In this document: piece after piece, positions 41,945-52,711 of the stretch
How positions within the stretch are numbered: the first letter of the stretch is position 1
How the letters are laid out: the number at the start of each line of letters is the position of its first letter
Assembly: GCA_011316235.1 (NCBI GenBank)
Contig: QQBE01000002.1
Location: 1,488,001-1,552,000 of the forward strand
DNA: 64,000 nt
Source of the DNA: Mycothermus thermophilus
Taxonomy: Eukaryota; Ascomycota; Sordariomycetes; Sordariales; Chaetomiaceae
Direction of reading: 5' to 3'
Made by a program: the position numbers and the translations under genes
The notes under the pieces: model-generated
What the model was told of the DNA's origin: nothing
The model's database searches: none
What the model saw: the letters and a program-made list of their open reading frames with translations, nothing else

Positions 41945-43199
41945 ATGAGGTGGAGCAAACACAAATCCGTCGTCGGATCGTAAGTCGACTCGAGTTGCCC
42001 TTTGTTATAGTTCTGAATGTTCACCTAGCTAATATACACCCAACAGCCTAGAAGGGTGCGACGTCGTCACCGTCATAGTTGGTGAGGAGGAACGCGAGTT
42101 CACAATACATCGCCAGCTCCTCTTCGATTCTTGCCCTTTTTTCCGCACCTACCTCAACGAGATCCCCAGCTCCCCGCGGCCGCGGGACGGCAGCAACAGC
42201 AACAGCAACAGCAGTAGCAGTGGCAGTGGCAGCGACAGCGACGACGACGACGACGACGAAGATTCCGTCCTCCTCCTCCCTTCCGAAGCGCCCGACATGT
42301 TTGAGCTCTTCGTCCTCTGGCTCTACCAGCGGCGGCGCTTCCCCTACATCCTCGACAACGCCGTCCAGACCATGAACCCGGACAAGGCCCGCCTGCTCCG
42401 CAACGACCTCGTCCGCCTGCACCTTTTCGCCGCCATGGTCGACCTCCCCGCCTTGCAGGACGCCGCCATGGACGCCCTGCAGGACATGTACCTCCGCTTC
42501 GACTGGGACGTGTCGCCGCGGTTTCTGGCCTTCCTCTACGGCGACTGCGACGCGCAGCACTCGATGCGCCTGCGCCGCTGGGCCGTCGCGATGCTGGCTT
42601 GGGCGCTGAACGGGCCGGAAAAGTTCGCCACCACCATCACCACCACCACTGGTGGTGCGGGAGCAACGGGGAGCAGCTCCCCCGGAAACGCCAGCAGCCC
42701 GACCCGCGCCAGCTTCGACCGCCTCTTCGCCATGTACCCGGAGCTCCAGGCCGACTACCACCAGCACCTGCACAAGATGGCCATGTCCCGCGCCGACGTC
42801 CGCGTCAAGAACCCCCAGCTGCGGCTGCCCGCCAACAAGCTCATGAGCGGCGAGCGCTTCTTTGGGTTCCGCCAGTGCACCTTCCACTCGCACCGCGCGA
42901 GCGTCGGCGAGGGCGCGTGTCCGCATACTCTCGCCGCGCCGCCGCCGTCGCACCCCTTGCCCCCGCTGCCGCAGATGCCGATGGGCATGGGGGGAATGGG
43001 GAACGGCGTGTTGGCCGGGGGTGTGGCCAAAGCGGCGGCGGCGGCGCCGCCGCAGATGCAGTCGTCGCATGCCATGATGGGCAAGACGCAGAGGGCGGCG
43101 AGGGATAAGGAGGACGTCGAGTCGGATCAGGACGAGGATCAGTTGTTGATCTTTCCGGTGGGGGATTTGAATGAGATTTCGTATTTGGATCTTTCATAA
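41945..43199 (+). CDS. BTB/POZ-domain protein
   Basis: Two exons (41945-41979 and 42047-43199), with a GTAAGT...CAG intron, give 395 residues. The first exon encodes MRWSKHKSVVGS, and the BTB fold opens the second exon: CDVVTVIVGEEEREFTIHRQ, FDSCPFFRTYL, then, after a low-complexity insert, FELFVLWLYQRRRFPYIL. The insert is a Ser/Asn, Ser/Gly and Asp run (NSNSNSSSSGSGSD, DDDDDDED) from a CAG/GAC-type microsatellite. The C-terminal half is helical with Pro/Gly-rich low complexity near the end. The protein is related in type, but not obviously in sequence, to the BTB gene at 13.1 kb. Function unknown. Confidence 0.85.
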
Positions 43200-44825
43200 G
43201 GAGGGAGGAGCACTTGCCATCATCACGACATCACATCAGCCTTGAGGGCTGGACAGAAGACTGGTTTCTGTCGATGATTCACCATCATTTTCTTTCCATT
43301 TCCTTTCGTTTTCTTTTCTTTTTCTTGTTTCTTTTCTTTTGTTTTCTTTTCTTTTTTTTTTCATACCCTTTTTCTGTTGCATTTTCCATCACAAACGGGC
43401 AGACGAACACTCGGGAGTGTGGCTCAGGAGTCCGGAGTACTGGGAGGGCTTCTCATCATCCTCGGGCAGGGAGGCAGGCATGCATCTTTTCTTCTTCTTC
43501 TTTAGCATCTTTTCATTTTTCTTCTTTCACTCGTTCCATCTACACTTTTCACAACACTCACGAGTCAAGTAATCACCTCTAGACTTGGCAGGCACAGGGA
43601 AGGAGAGAGAGGGAGAGAGAGGCTGGGAGAGAGAGCATCATCTTTAGAAACCCCCCATTGTACATACATTAGGTGTTTGCATTGTGGCAGCGGCAGCGAC
43701 ATACCCCATCCATCATTCCCTCCTATGCTTAGGATCTGTAACTGAGGGAACGGTCCCACCATCAATAATAAACCCCCTTTATTATCACGCCCTCGCTCAT
43801 GAACCGTGCTATCTTTTGCCTGAGCATACCCCCGTTCTGGGTAGTTATGCACAAACATCCAGGCGGCTGATGAATGACGCCCAATGCTGAAGGTTGTGTC
43901 ACTGTATATCAAGTATATGAGACAATGTCTGTGTGGCAGACCAAATGGTGGTGGGTATATATATATAGGTTCCTGCGGCAGTCTCAAGAACTGTCGGGAC
44001 ACAACAGCAACGCGGGACGGGACGGCGCTGAGCTTCCGTTCCAAACATATGAACGTTTGAGGGGGCGAGAGGGGTGGTGAGGTCTGGAGACTGACACAGA
44101 GGAAGGATATTTTTATCAGACACAGATTGAAATTGGACTTGAGGTCAATGAGTCTGAGGTTCTTTGGATCTGGTAATGGTGAGGCATGCTGTAATGATGT
44201 CTGGGATGAAGAACCATTCCGTCCTCACTCTTTCTATTATCGAGCATTAGGTACCGACAACGATGGCCGTTTCATCAGGGTAGTATCTACCATCACTGGT
44301 TCCCAGCTATTATCCAGGCTTGCTCAACTGAATGTATCCAGCTTGACCCAGCCCGAGACAACAGTCCTTAAGTTCAATTCTTGTCAATATGCTTTATTAA
44401 GAACAAGAACACCTACCACAAGCTTCCACAGCCTCAACCACTCCAACCACCTTTTTGGGCCATGCGTGGTTTTTTTGTAAACAGACACCAGCAAAGTCAA
44501 AGCAACAGTAGTCACTCACTCAGAAAACAAGCTTCGCAAGAGATAGTTACTCCGTCTTGTTGTGATTTCTCTTGTACTCAAACACTGAAATATCCCTTAG
44601 GTCCCGTCCCGATCCCAGTCCCAGAACTCCCTTCCCGCCCCTCCCTCCCAATTGCCAAAGACAAAACCACAAACAGAAAAAGAACTCTCGAAGCTGCCCA
44701 ACTCTGACAAGAAAGCCCGAAGAAATAGAACCTCTGACAACCCCGACCCAATAATAACAATATCAACAACCACGAACAAGAGGCAAAACCCAACCGACGG
44801 AACCAACCCGCCAGAAACCAACCGA
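43200..44825. other. Convergent region between BTB gene and SAS4 gene
   Basis: This 1.6-kb spacer includes a T/C-rich tract at about 43287-43372 just after the BTB stop. No supported coding frame. Confidence 0.45.
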
Positions 44826-47768
44826 CTAATACCTCCTCCCCCTGTTCCTCGTGGCCCTCTTCGTCGTCTTCTCCTCTCCACCATCAGCACCACGAGCCGG
44901 ACGAGCAGCAGCAGCCGCACCGCGGATCGTAGCCCCCCTTCCACGAACCCGCGACGCAACTCCGCTCTCCTCCTCTTCCTCTTTATCCTTCCCACCATCA
45001 TCATGACCATCATTACCCTCCTCTCCCACATCCTGTGCACGAGGAACAACCTCAGGCACGTCAGGAACCTCCAACCCGAACCGCCTCCTCCACCACTCGG
45101 GCGGCAGCGCAAACTCCCTCTCGGGCGGGTCGGGCACCGGGTGGCCCCAGGCGAGGACGATTCGGCCGCGACGGCGGGTGCGGCTGAGCGCCGCGTCGCG
45201 CTGGTAGCGGCGCGCGAAGAAGGACGTGATCTCGGCGGGTTCGGGTTGGTCATGATCTTGGTTGAGCTCAAAGGATTTGGGTTTGTTTGCAGCCGCCGGG
45301 GTTTGGCTCTTCTTTGGATGCTGCTGTTGGGTGCGACCCCGCCGCTGGCGCTGGTCGTCCTCGTCATCTGAGGAGGAATCATCTTCTTCGTGGTCGGCGT
45401 CGTGGGCCGAGTCTTCGCCTTTGTCCTCTTCCTCCTGCAGTTGGACTCGAGTCCTTGTGCGGCGCGTCGTCGTCGTAGTCGTCGTCTTGGGCGCAGCACT
45501 CTTGGTCGTCTTTCCCTTCACCGCCGCCTTGGACTTGGGCTGTGTCTTCCCAGCAGTCATAGCAGTAGCCTCCTTTTTCTTCGTCGCAGAAGCACCCCTC
45601 CCAGACTTCGCCGAAGCAGCCTTCTCCTTCTCCTTATCAGCCGCCGCCTTCATGGCCCTCTTGGTCTCCCATCCCTTGAGCGCCGCGAGGCGTCGCTTCC
45701 TCGCAATCTCGGCCGCCAGCGCCTCCTCGCGCAGCTGCTTGGCCACAGAGGCGTCTTCGTCGCTATCGTCGGCGCCGTCGGTTCCCTCTCCTTCGTTGTC
45801 GGCGTCGCTGTGATTGCCAACATTCTTCTTCCCGCGACGGGCCGCAGTCCCCTTCCTCCGCGCCGCCGCCGTTGTTTTCGCAGCCGTCCCGCGTCCTTTC
45901 TTTTTGCTGTTGGCAACGGTTGCGCGCTCATCAGATTCGTCCTCCACCGCCGTCTCGGCGCCATTCTCCGCCGCGGCGGCAGCAGCAGCTTTCTTATCCA
46001 TCTCCTCCTTGCGCCTCCTCCTCTCCTCGACCTGCCACATCCGGAACTTATCCAGGACGTTCCTGCAGTTCTTGATAAAATGCTGGCGCGCGGGCTCGAA
46101 CTGGCGGCGCTTGGCCTCGGTGGCACCCCCGACGCCGAGGGTGCGCAGCCAGTCCGGCCCTTGCAGCCCGTCGAGCAGCCGGGCAATCTGGTCGCGCTCG
46201 TGCAGGGAGCGGGCCCGCTCGGCGTTGCGCGTCGAGCGCTCGTTGCGTTCCAGCTTTTTGTGAGACGCGATGTACATGGCGTCGGGAAGAGGGTCAGGGT
46301 CGTTGTCGTCGCTTGGCTCTACGGATCCGGTCGACCGGGTCTGCTTAATACCGCCGGCACCGACGCTTGCACTGCTGTTATTAGTGAGAAAGCTGAAATC
46401 GATGCGCTGCGCGTCGCACAGGTCCGTGTAGAGGGAGTCGGCGTAGCTCTTGATCGGCCATGATGTGGGCGACGTTGGGACTGTCGCGAGTTTCTCGTCG
46501 GATGTGCTCTGCGGCGACAAATCAGGCACGATTACAATGGCCGTGTCGAGGTTAACGAGGTCTCGATGTTGCGCAGCATTGTCAGTCCAGTCGCTCAAAC
46601 ATGGTTGGGAAGAATGGAACTTACGAGTTTCTTTGGGAATATTCCCAATCACCTCATCATAATCGGGGAAATATTGCGACAGCTCGCTCTTGTACCAAGT
46701 AGCCTCCTGCGACCGTAACTTGCGGCCGCCAGTCTGCTCGGCGACGGCGGCAGCGGCGTTGGCATTCTCTTGTGTCGAACCAGACCTGGTGGCTGGAGCT
46801 GCCCCGTCTGCATTGGCATAGTCCCCCAGGTTGGCCGAGTTCTGGTAGAGCTTATCCAGTTCATTCTTCAGCCCATTGGCAACCTTCTTCTGGTGCCTTG
46901 TGGCGGTGGCAGTGGTCTGCGCAGCTTCCGAAGACGATTGCGGCTCTTGCTGCGGTTGCTCTTGTTGCTGCTGTGGTTGCTGTTGCTGTTGGTTCCTTGT
47001 CTTCCTCGTTTGCTGCTGCTGTTCCTGACTCTGCGCAGACACCGAGCGCTGCCTTCTAGTCGACGTCGTCGAAGTCGAGCCATTGGCTGCAACCGCAGGT
47101 TCCGCAGGCACCGGCTTCGGCGACTGCGCCCTCTGTGACTGGCGAAGCGCAGAAGACACCGTCACCGTCGTCGTCTCAGTCACCGGGGTCGCCGCCTGAA
47201 ACTGCGCGTGGAAGGTGGGCGGCTTCGCAGGAATCTCGACGGCAATATCGGCGAGCCGAGCCCGTTTGGCGACGACGGTTTCAATGGCATCGTCGGCATC
47301 CAGCGCGCGTTTTTTGTTTGCGACTGCGGTAGGAGCAGGAGTCGTGGAGTTGCTGGTGTTGATGTTGTAGGGCGGCGGAATCGGGGGAGGAGGAATAGGT
47401 GTCGCGGGCTTGTCGGTCGCGAACTTGGACTTCTTGGCAACGACGGGATCGATCTCGGGCTTAGCGATATCGACATGGCGTCGTTTCGAGGTGTTTGCGA
47501 CATTCTTGGTATTGCTTGTATTAGTATTATTGACGTTCGCGGTCGGAGTCGTCGTCGCAGCGACAGCGGCGGTCGTGGTGCTACCACCGGAGGAGCGCGG
47601 GGGCGGTGTCGGCGGTGCAGTAGCAGCAACAGGTGGTGTTGTGTGGTAGGGATCCGCCTTCGCGTTGGCAAGAAGCCGAGGGTGGTGCGCGTTACGAGCG
47701 ACCGGTGACGTCGTGATGCGGACACCGTCCGACCGTCGGGGCCGGGCGAGAGACGCGGTCAGTGCCAT
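44826..47768 (-). CDS. sas4: SAS4-type subunit of a histone acetyltransferase (SAS/NSL-like) complex
   Basis: SAS4 links the catalytic subunit to its histone substrate in silencing-associated acetyltransferase complexes. The conserved domain starts with SQYFPDYDEVIGNIPKET (near residue 366) and continues with SYADSLYTDLCDAQRIDFSF, RLLDGLQGPDWLRTLGV and HFIKNCRNVLDKFRMW. It is flanked by a long Ala/Thr/Gln-rich N-terminus with polyglutamine and a basic, AT-hook-like C-terminus. A 63-nt intron (46562-46624) with a perfect GTAAGT donor lies in the domain; because its length is a multiple of three and it has no stop, the frame also reads straight through. Its acceptor ends in GAG, not YAG. The spliced product is about 959 residues. 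The first true ATG is at 47768 (MALTAS); the frame extends further only via GTG. Confidence 0.82.
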   Translation of the reverse strand: MALTASLARPRRSDGVRITTSPVARNAHHPRLLANAKADPYHTTPPVAATAPPTPPPRSSGGSTTTAAVAATTTPTANVNNTNTSNTKNVANTSKRRHVDIAKPEIDPVVAKKSKFATDKPATPIPPPPIPPPYNINTSNSTTPAPTAVANKKRALDADDAIETVVAKRARLADIAVEIPAKPPTFHAQFQAATPVTETTTVTVSSALRQSQRAQSPKPVPAEPAVAANGSTSTTSTRRQRSVSAQSQEQQQQTRKTRNQQQQQPQQQQEQPQQEPQSSSEAAQTTATATRHQKKVANGLKNELDKLYQNSANLGDYANADGAAPATRSGSTQENANAAAAVAEQTGGRKLRSQEATWYKSELSQYFPDYDEVIGNIPKETRKFHSSQPCLSDWTDNAAQHRDLVNLDTAIVIVPDLSPQSTSDEKLATVPTSPTSWPIKSYADSLYTDLCDAQRIDFSFLTNNSSASVGAGGIKQTRSTGSVEPSDDNDPDPLPDAMYIASHKKLERNERSTRNAERARSLHERDQIARLLDGLQGPDWLRTLGVGGATEAKRRQFEPARQHFIKNCRNVLDKFRMWQVEERRRRKEEMDKKAAAAAAAENGAETAVEDESDERATVANSKKKGRGTAAKTTAAARRKGTAARRGKKNVGNHSDADNEGEGTDGADDSDEDASVAKQLREEALAAEIARKRRLAALKGWETKRAMKAAADKEKEKAASAKSGRGASATKKKEATAMTAGKTQPKSKAAVKGKTTKSAAPKTTTTTTTRRTRTRVQLQEEEDKGEDSAHDADHEEDDSSSDDEDDQRQRRGRTQQQHPKKSQTPAAANKPKSFELNQDHDQPEPAEITSFFARRYQRDAALSRTRRRGRIVLAWGHPVPDPPEREFALPPEWWRRRFGLEVPDVPEVVPRAQDVGEEGNDGHDDGGKDKEEEEESGVASRVRGRGATIRGAAAAARPARGADGGEEKTTKRATRNRGRRY

Positions 47769-48868
47769 GGTTTTGGGCACTGGGCTCGACGTCAGACGAT
47801 GCGACAGAGGATTGTGAGAAGGAAGGGGAAAATGGACGTCGGTCGTCGAATTGAATGAAGCGTCGCGACCGAGCGGGCGTAAACCGAAAGGGGGGGTTGA
47901 GCGTCAAGGCCTCCAGGGCAGGTTCAGGTATGTACTGTACGGAGTACGTAACACAGTTTGCCGCAATACGAAGAGGAGTTGCGCTGGAACAGAACGCAGC
48001 CGAGTTTGGCGAAATGAAGAGGATGGAGTAGGGTGCAAGAAAAAAAAAAATCGAAAAGTTGGGCATATAGAAAATTTTGGAGTTGTAGACAGTTTCGGTC
48101 TTCAATTGCACAATTGAAAAGTCGCTTTCCATTGTTCATTGATTGTTTTTGACTGCGGTGGTCAATGCGATTTCAGGGTCCTGCGATTGCAGTGCAGTCG
48201 CTGCTGGTATTGTTGTCTTTCAGAACAAGCGTTTGGGGTGTTTTGTTAACCCTAACCCTTTCCTGCAACCCGCAAACACCAACCTCAGGAGCACCACCGC
48301 TTCCAGCAAAGCCAATGCAGCAAGCTCCTTCAAGTCATCTATCCATGCAAACATGCCTCAATATTTCCACATTTTATACTTGTACATCTTACATGGTACA
48401 ATGACTTACACTATGGAGACGTAGATCCTCATGATCACGTTCAATCCATCCTGAATCCATCCTGAGATGCCCAGTCCACCACGTCCCCCGCCATGTCTAC
48501 TATCCTCCTTTCCCTCCTCCCCATCTCCAAACCAAAACTAATAAAAACAATAACAACTAAGGTATACAAGTTAAACAGGCAATAGCCAAATACCATGACA
48601 CAAGCCACCGTGGACCTGGTCTAGGGAGAAGACGTATAAGAATGCCGCAGGCCATTGCAAACCCGAGTCCACGGGCACGCAAAAGAAAAAAAAAAAAAAA
48701 AAAAAAAAAAAAAGAAGGAAAGGATGCCGCCGGGTATACCAACCTCAACAGGCATCATGATGCCAACATGGCATGAATTCCAAAACCCATCCCGAAAGAA
48801 TAACCCAACCTTCCAACTCCAACAATTGCAAACCCCTCAACCAACAACCAAGATATTACCCCAGGCAT
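47769..48868. other. SAS4 upstream / coiled-coil gene downstream region
   Basis: This 1.1-kb spacer between two minus-strand genes includes a TACGGAGTAC motif at 47938-47947, the word AACCCTAACCCT at 48248-48259 and a run of 28 A at 48686-48713. No supported coding frame. Confidence 0.5.
48686..48713 (+). repeat. Homopolymer of 28 adenines
   Basis: An uninterrupted A run preceded by AAAAG and followed by GAAGGAAAGG. It lies just 3' of the coiled-coil gene (minus strand, where it is a T run). No target-site duplication was found around it by eye. Confidence 0.9.
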
Positions 48869-51800
48869 TTACCTAACCTCGGTGCTCAAAGTCCGAAACC
48901 GCCCCTCAAAAACCTTAACCTTCTCCTCCTCCAGCTCCCTCCTCAACCTCCTCGTCTCCCTCGCCGCCTCCTCCCTCTCCTCCTGGAGCCTCAACACCTC
49001 GATCTGCGCCTCGCTCATCCGCGTCACCACCTCCTGCATCTCGGCATCCGCCGACGCCAGCGCTCCCTCAAGCTCGGCCACCCGCCGCTTGAGCGCCTCC
49101 ACCTGCGCCGCGGTATCCTCCTCGCTAGCCGCGGCGGCGGCCGCATCGAAACCGTCGGCGCCGGCCGCCGTCGACGGGCGCCGCAGCGACGCGAGGGGGG
49201 CGAAGCGCGGGGACGAGGGCATGCTCGACGGGAAGGTCCTCGACGGGCTGAGGAGCTGGCCGGGAATCGACAAGCGATCCCGTCCCGCGGCGCTCGAGAC
49301 GCTCCTAGCTCCGGGGGAGCGGAGGGCAAACATGGGCGAGAGAGGCGACTTGGGCTGGGCGGCGCCGGCGGGGAAAGCCTTGGTCCTGGGCGACGGGGTC
49401 CTGGCGTCCCGGAGCCGCTGGAGCTGGTCGTTGTGCGCAGCCTTCAGCGCGGTGATTTCCTCCTCGTGCTTCTGCACGCGCTCCTCGGCCGCCGTCTGCG
49501 CCGCAACCACCTGCTCCTCGAGCGTGCGCAGGCGCTTCTGCAGGGACGCGATGCGCAGCGTGTTGATGCGCTGCTCGGCCTCGCCGCGGGCGATGGTGTC
49601 TGCGAGGCGGGTGCGGAGGGCGGCGTTGGCCTCGAGCTGGGCGCGCACCTGGGCCGCGAGGTCCTCGACGCGGCGCGCCGACTCCTCGAGCTGCGCGGCA
49701 AGCGAGCGCTCCGTGTCGAGGTGCACCTTCTCGGCCTCGAGCAGGGACTCGGCTTGCGAGCGGTAGGCGTCGGCTTCGCTGCGGGCCATGTCGCGGTCCG
49801 CGATGGCCGAGGAGAGGGATTGTTCGAGGCGCTGCATGGCGAGGGCCGTCTTTTCGTCGGGGCGAGTGCACTCCTCCAAAGCCTTGATGCGCTCGAGGGC
49901 ATCGGTGTAGGCGGCCTGCAGGTCGTGGTAGGCCTTCTCGAGGGACTCGGAGCTGACGGGCTCGCCAGCGTTGCTGCTGGTGGTGCTGCTGTCGCTGTAG
50001 CTGCTGCCCGGCCGCGCGGGAATCTCGGGGATGAGAATATCCTTCTCCTTGAGCAGGCTGCGGAGGGTGGCGATCTCGCCCTCGGCGCGGTCCAGATCCA
50101 TCTTGAGACCCGCCAGGCCCTTCTCGACCTGCCACTTCTGCTCCAGCGCCTCTTCGGCGCGGCGGCGCAGGACGGCGATCTCATCGCGGAGCTTGGACAC
50201 CTCGCGCTCGTAGCCCGACGTCTTGGGCGACTGCGCCATCAGACGGTCGCGCTCCATCTCGAGCTGCCGAATCCTCTTGGCATTCTCGCGGTTCTGCAGC
50301 TCCTGCCGCTCGAGGAGGCTCTTGAGGGCGCTGTGCAGGGCGTCCCGCTGCGCCTCGACGTCCTTGAGCCTCTCGGCCAGCACGTCGCGCGGCTCTGTCG
50401 ACCGGGGCGGCGTCGCCGTCGAGTTGGACCGCGCGAGGGACTGCGCCCGGCTGTTGCGGTATGTCACCGATGCCGACCGCGCCAGGCCCATGGACGCGCG
50501 CGTTCCCGCCTGTTGCGCTTGTTGCGCCTGTTGTACTTGCTGCACTTGCTGTGCTTGAAGCTTCAACTCGGCGTTCTGCGACCGCAGGAGTTGGAGTTCC
50601 TGCTGCAGCTTGGACGTGTCGTAGGCAAGGCGGGCTTGCTCGGCGGCCTGGGCCTCAAGACCCTCGACGCGAGCCCGCAGCTGGGGAACCACCTCGTCGC
50701 GGAGGTTGTCGCGCTCGCTAGACGTGGTCTGCAGCTCGCCGCGGAGCACGCCGAGAAGATCCTCAAAGTTGCTCTTAGCGGCTTGCTCCTCAGATAACCT
50801 CCGGCGCAGGTCCTCGCATGTGTTCTCGAGCTCCTTGATCCGCTCGTTGACGTCGGCATTGTTGAGCTGGGCCGTATCGAACTGCGCGGCCTTTTTGGAG
50901 AGTTCTTGTATTTGCTGGTCGAGGACGCGCCGCCTCGAGCGCTCCTCTTGCAGCTTGTTGGTTAGCTCAAGACGTAATTGGGCCTTTTCCTGCTCTGCCC
51001 TGCGCTGGATCTGCGCAATCTCCTCTTTGCTCTGATCGTAGTCGCTAAACCGGGCTGAGCTGTAACCCGAGTCGGAGAAGTAATCACTAGTACGCTTCCC
51101 TGGCGCCTGCGGGTTGTTGATCTGCTCTTGTAACCTTTCCACCAGGTCCTCGAGATCCATCTCGCGCCGGATGGACGACGCCAATTCGGCGCTAATCGCT
51201 TTCAATTCGTCCTCCATCTCTTCAAGCTCGTTCAACGATGAGGAGGCGTTATTGGCGGGTGGTGTTTGAAGAAACTTTTCACAGTACTGTAACGGGTTCG
51301 ACTGGGCCGCATTGGGTAGTGACTGTCGGGGCTGAGAGTCAGGCCGAGCCGCGTAAGACTCGGGTCTCGCGCCAGCCGCCTGCTTGGGCGACGACTCGGG
51401 CGAGGGGATGGGAGAGAAACTCTGGTCCGAGTAATCGGTGACGGCGCTCGGCGATGGCGAGGTGGCCCAGCCAAAGAAGGCGCTGAGCTTGGATGACGCC
51501 GGCGACTTGGGTAATGGCTTGTTGTTCAGATAGCTGGGATCGAGAGGCGACGCGGTTGCCGGGCCCGGTGGAACGTCCCTCGTGTTGGATGTCTGAAGGT
51601 TAAGTTGTGGAGGGGGTGCCTTTCGTGAAAAGAGAGACATGATCCTTCCGGCAGGACTCTCAACAGTAGGGGTCACAGGCTTCTCTCCGTCGTTGGCTGA
51701 CTTGGGCGAGTCGGGCACGGAGTACAAGTCGTCAATCTCGTACGGGGCCGGAGACTCGCTGCGAATGGCCACGCTCTCCGAGTCGGCAGAGGGGTGCAGC

Positions 51801-52711
51801 GGCGAAAGCTGAGTCGCAGCAGGATGCTCACCCACCGTGTTTCGAAATTGCACGTCTCCCACGTCAATTGCCGGACTGGCGGAAGCGACAGACACGGGAG
51901 AGGATCTGGGGAAGAGAAAACCGGGTTAGTCCAATATTGCCACCATTTTAGCCGTGCAATAAACACCGGACGTGTTGGTCCTCCCGTCATTTTGTACGGC
52001 ATGCGAGTCAGTTCGAAACTGGAAAAAGAAGTTGGAAACTTACGGTACACTGGCTGCCGGGCTCGCGCACCACTCCTCGGTTACGCTCAGCGCACTGGGG
52101 GTGGTGTTGTTGGCGGCGGCAAAAGCCTTGGGCAACAGAGGTCGCTCTCCGGGGAACTCGTAAAGGGTCGGGCTGTCGACAGAGAAGGACCGGGCAAATC
52201 GCTGCTCGGGCCGGGGCAGGTCCTCGGAGAGGAGGTCGGCATAGGCGGCGGAGCCTTTGGAGAAGCGAACGGCAGCGGGAGATGCTGTAGATGAGAGCGG
52301 CTTCCGCTTGACAGGACCGGAGATCTGGGCCAGGCTGAAAGACCGGACGGCGCGTGGGCTCGGCAGAGGCCGCTCCGGGAAGACGTCCGGGTGGGCAAAT
52401 GTTTCGAATGTTTCAAAACCGGGCCGTGACAGGAGGTGTTGCTGCTGCTGCTGCTGCTGCTGCTCTTGAGGTGCGTGGGGGCCCGAGCGCGACGGCGGTG
52501 GCGAGCCGTCTACTTCGGACGAAGCCGCAGGTTGCGTGTCAGATTCCGAGATCTCGGGGACAACGGGGAGGGGGGTCCTGGCGGTGCCGTGAGAGGCTGA
52601 TAGCGGCGATGACGATGAGGGTGACGAAAAGGATGGGAACGACGATGATGGGATGATAGCATGAGAAGCCTCCTCGGGCATATCGGCGGGAGCAGCCATG
52701 GTGGCATTCAT
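48869..52711 (-). CDS. Large coiled-coil protein, unrecognised family
   Basis: Two exons (52711-52044 and 51905-48869) with a GTAAGT...CCCCAG intron give 1,234 residues. The N-terminal third is disordered, with a polyglutamine run (from a CTG/CAG microsatellite at 52439-52466) and many Ser/Pro motifs. From about residue 445 a long heptad-rich coiled coil starts (LEEMEDELKAISAELASSIR) and continues, broken by a Ser/Gly-rich stretch near 820 and a Ser/Pro-rich stretch near 1030, to the C-terminus. There is no enzyme motif. The start is probably the ATG at 52711 or the in-frame one at 52699; the frame upstream begins only at a TTG. Cytoskeletal or septal/tip scaffold roles are plausible but not shown. 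Confidence 0.83.

Noticed and set aside
48686..48713. Non-LTR retroelement tail
   Set aside because: No reverse-transcriptase coding sequence or target-site duplication is visible near the run.
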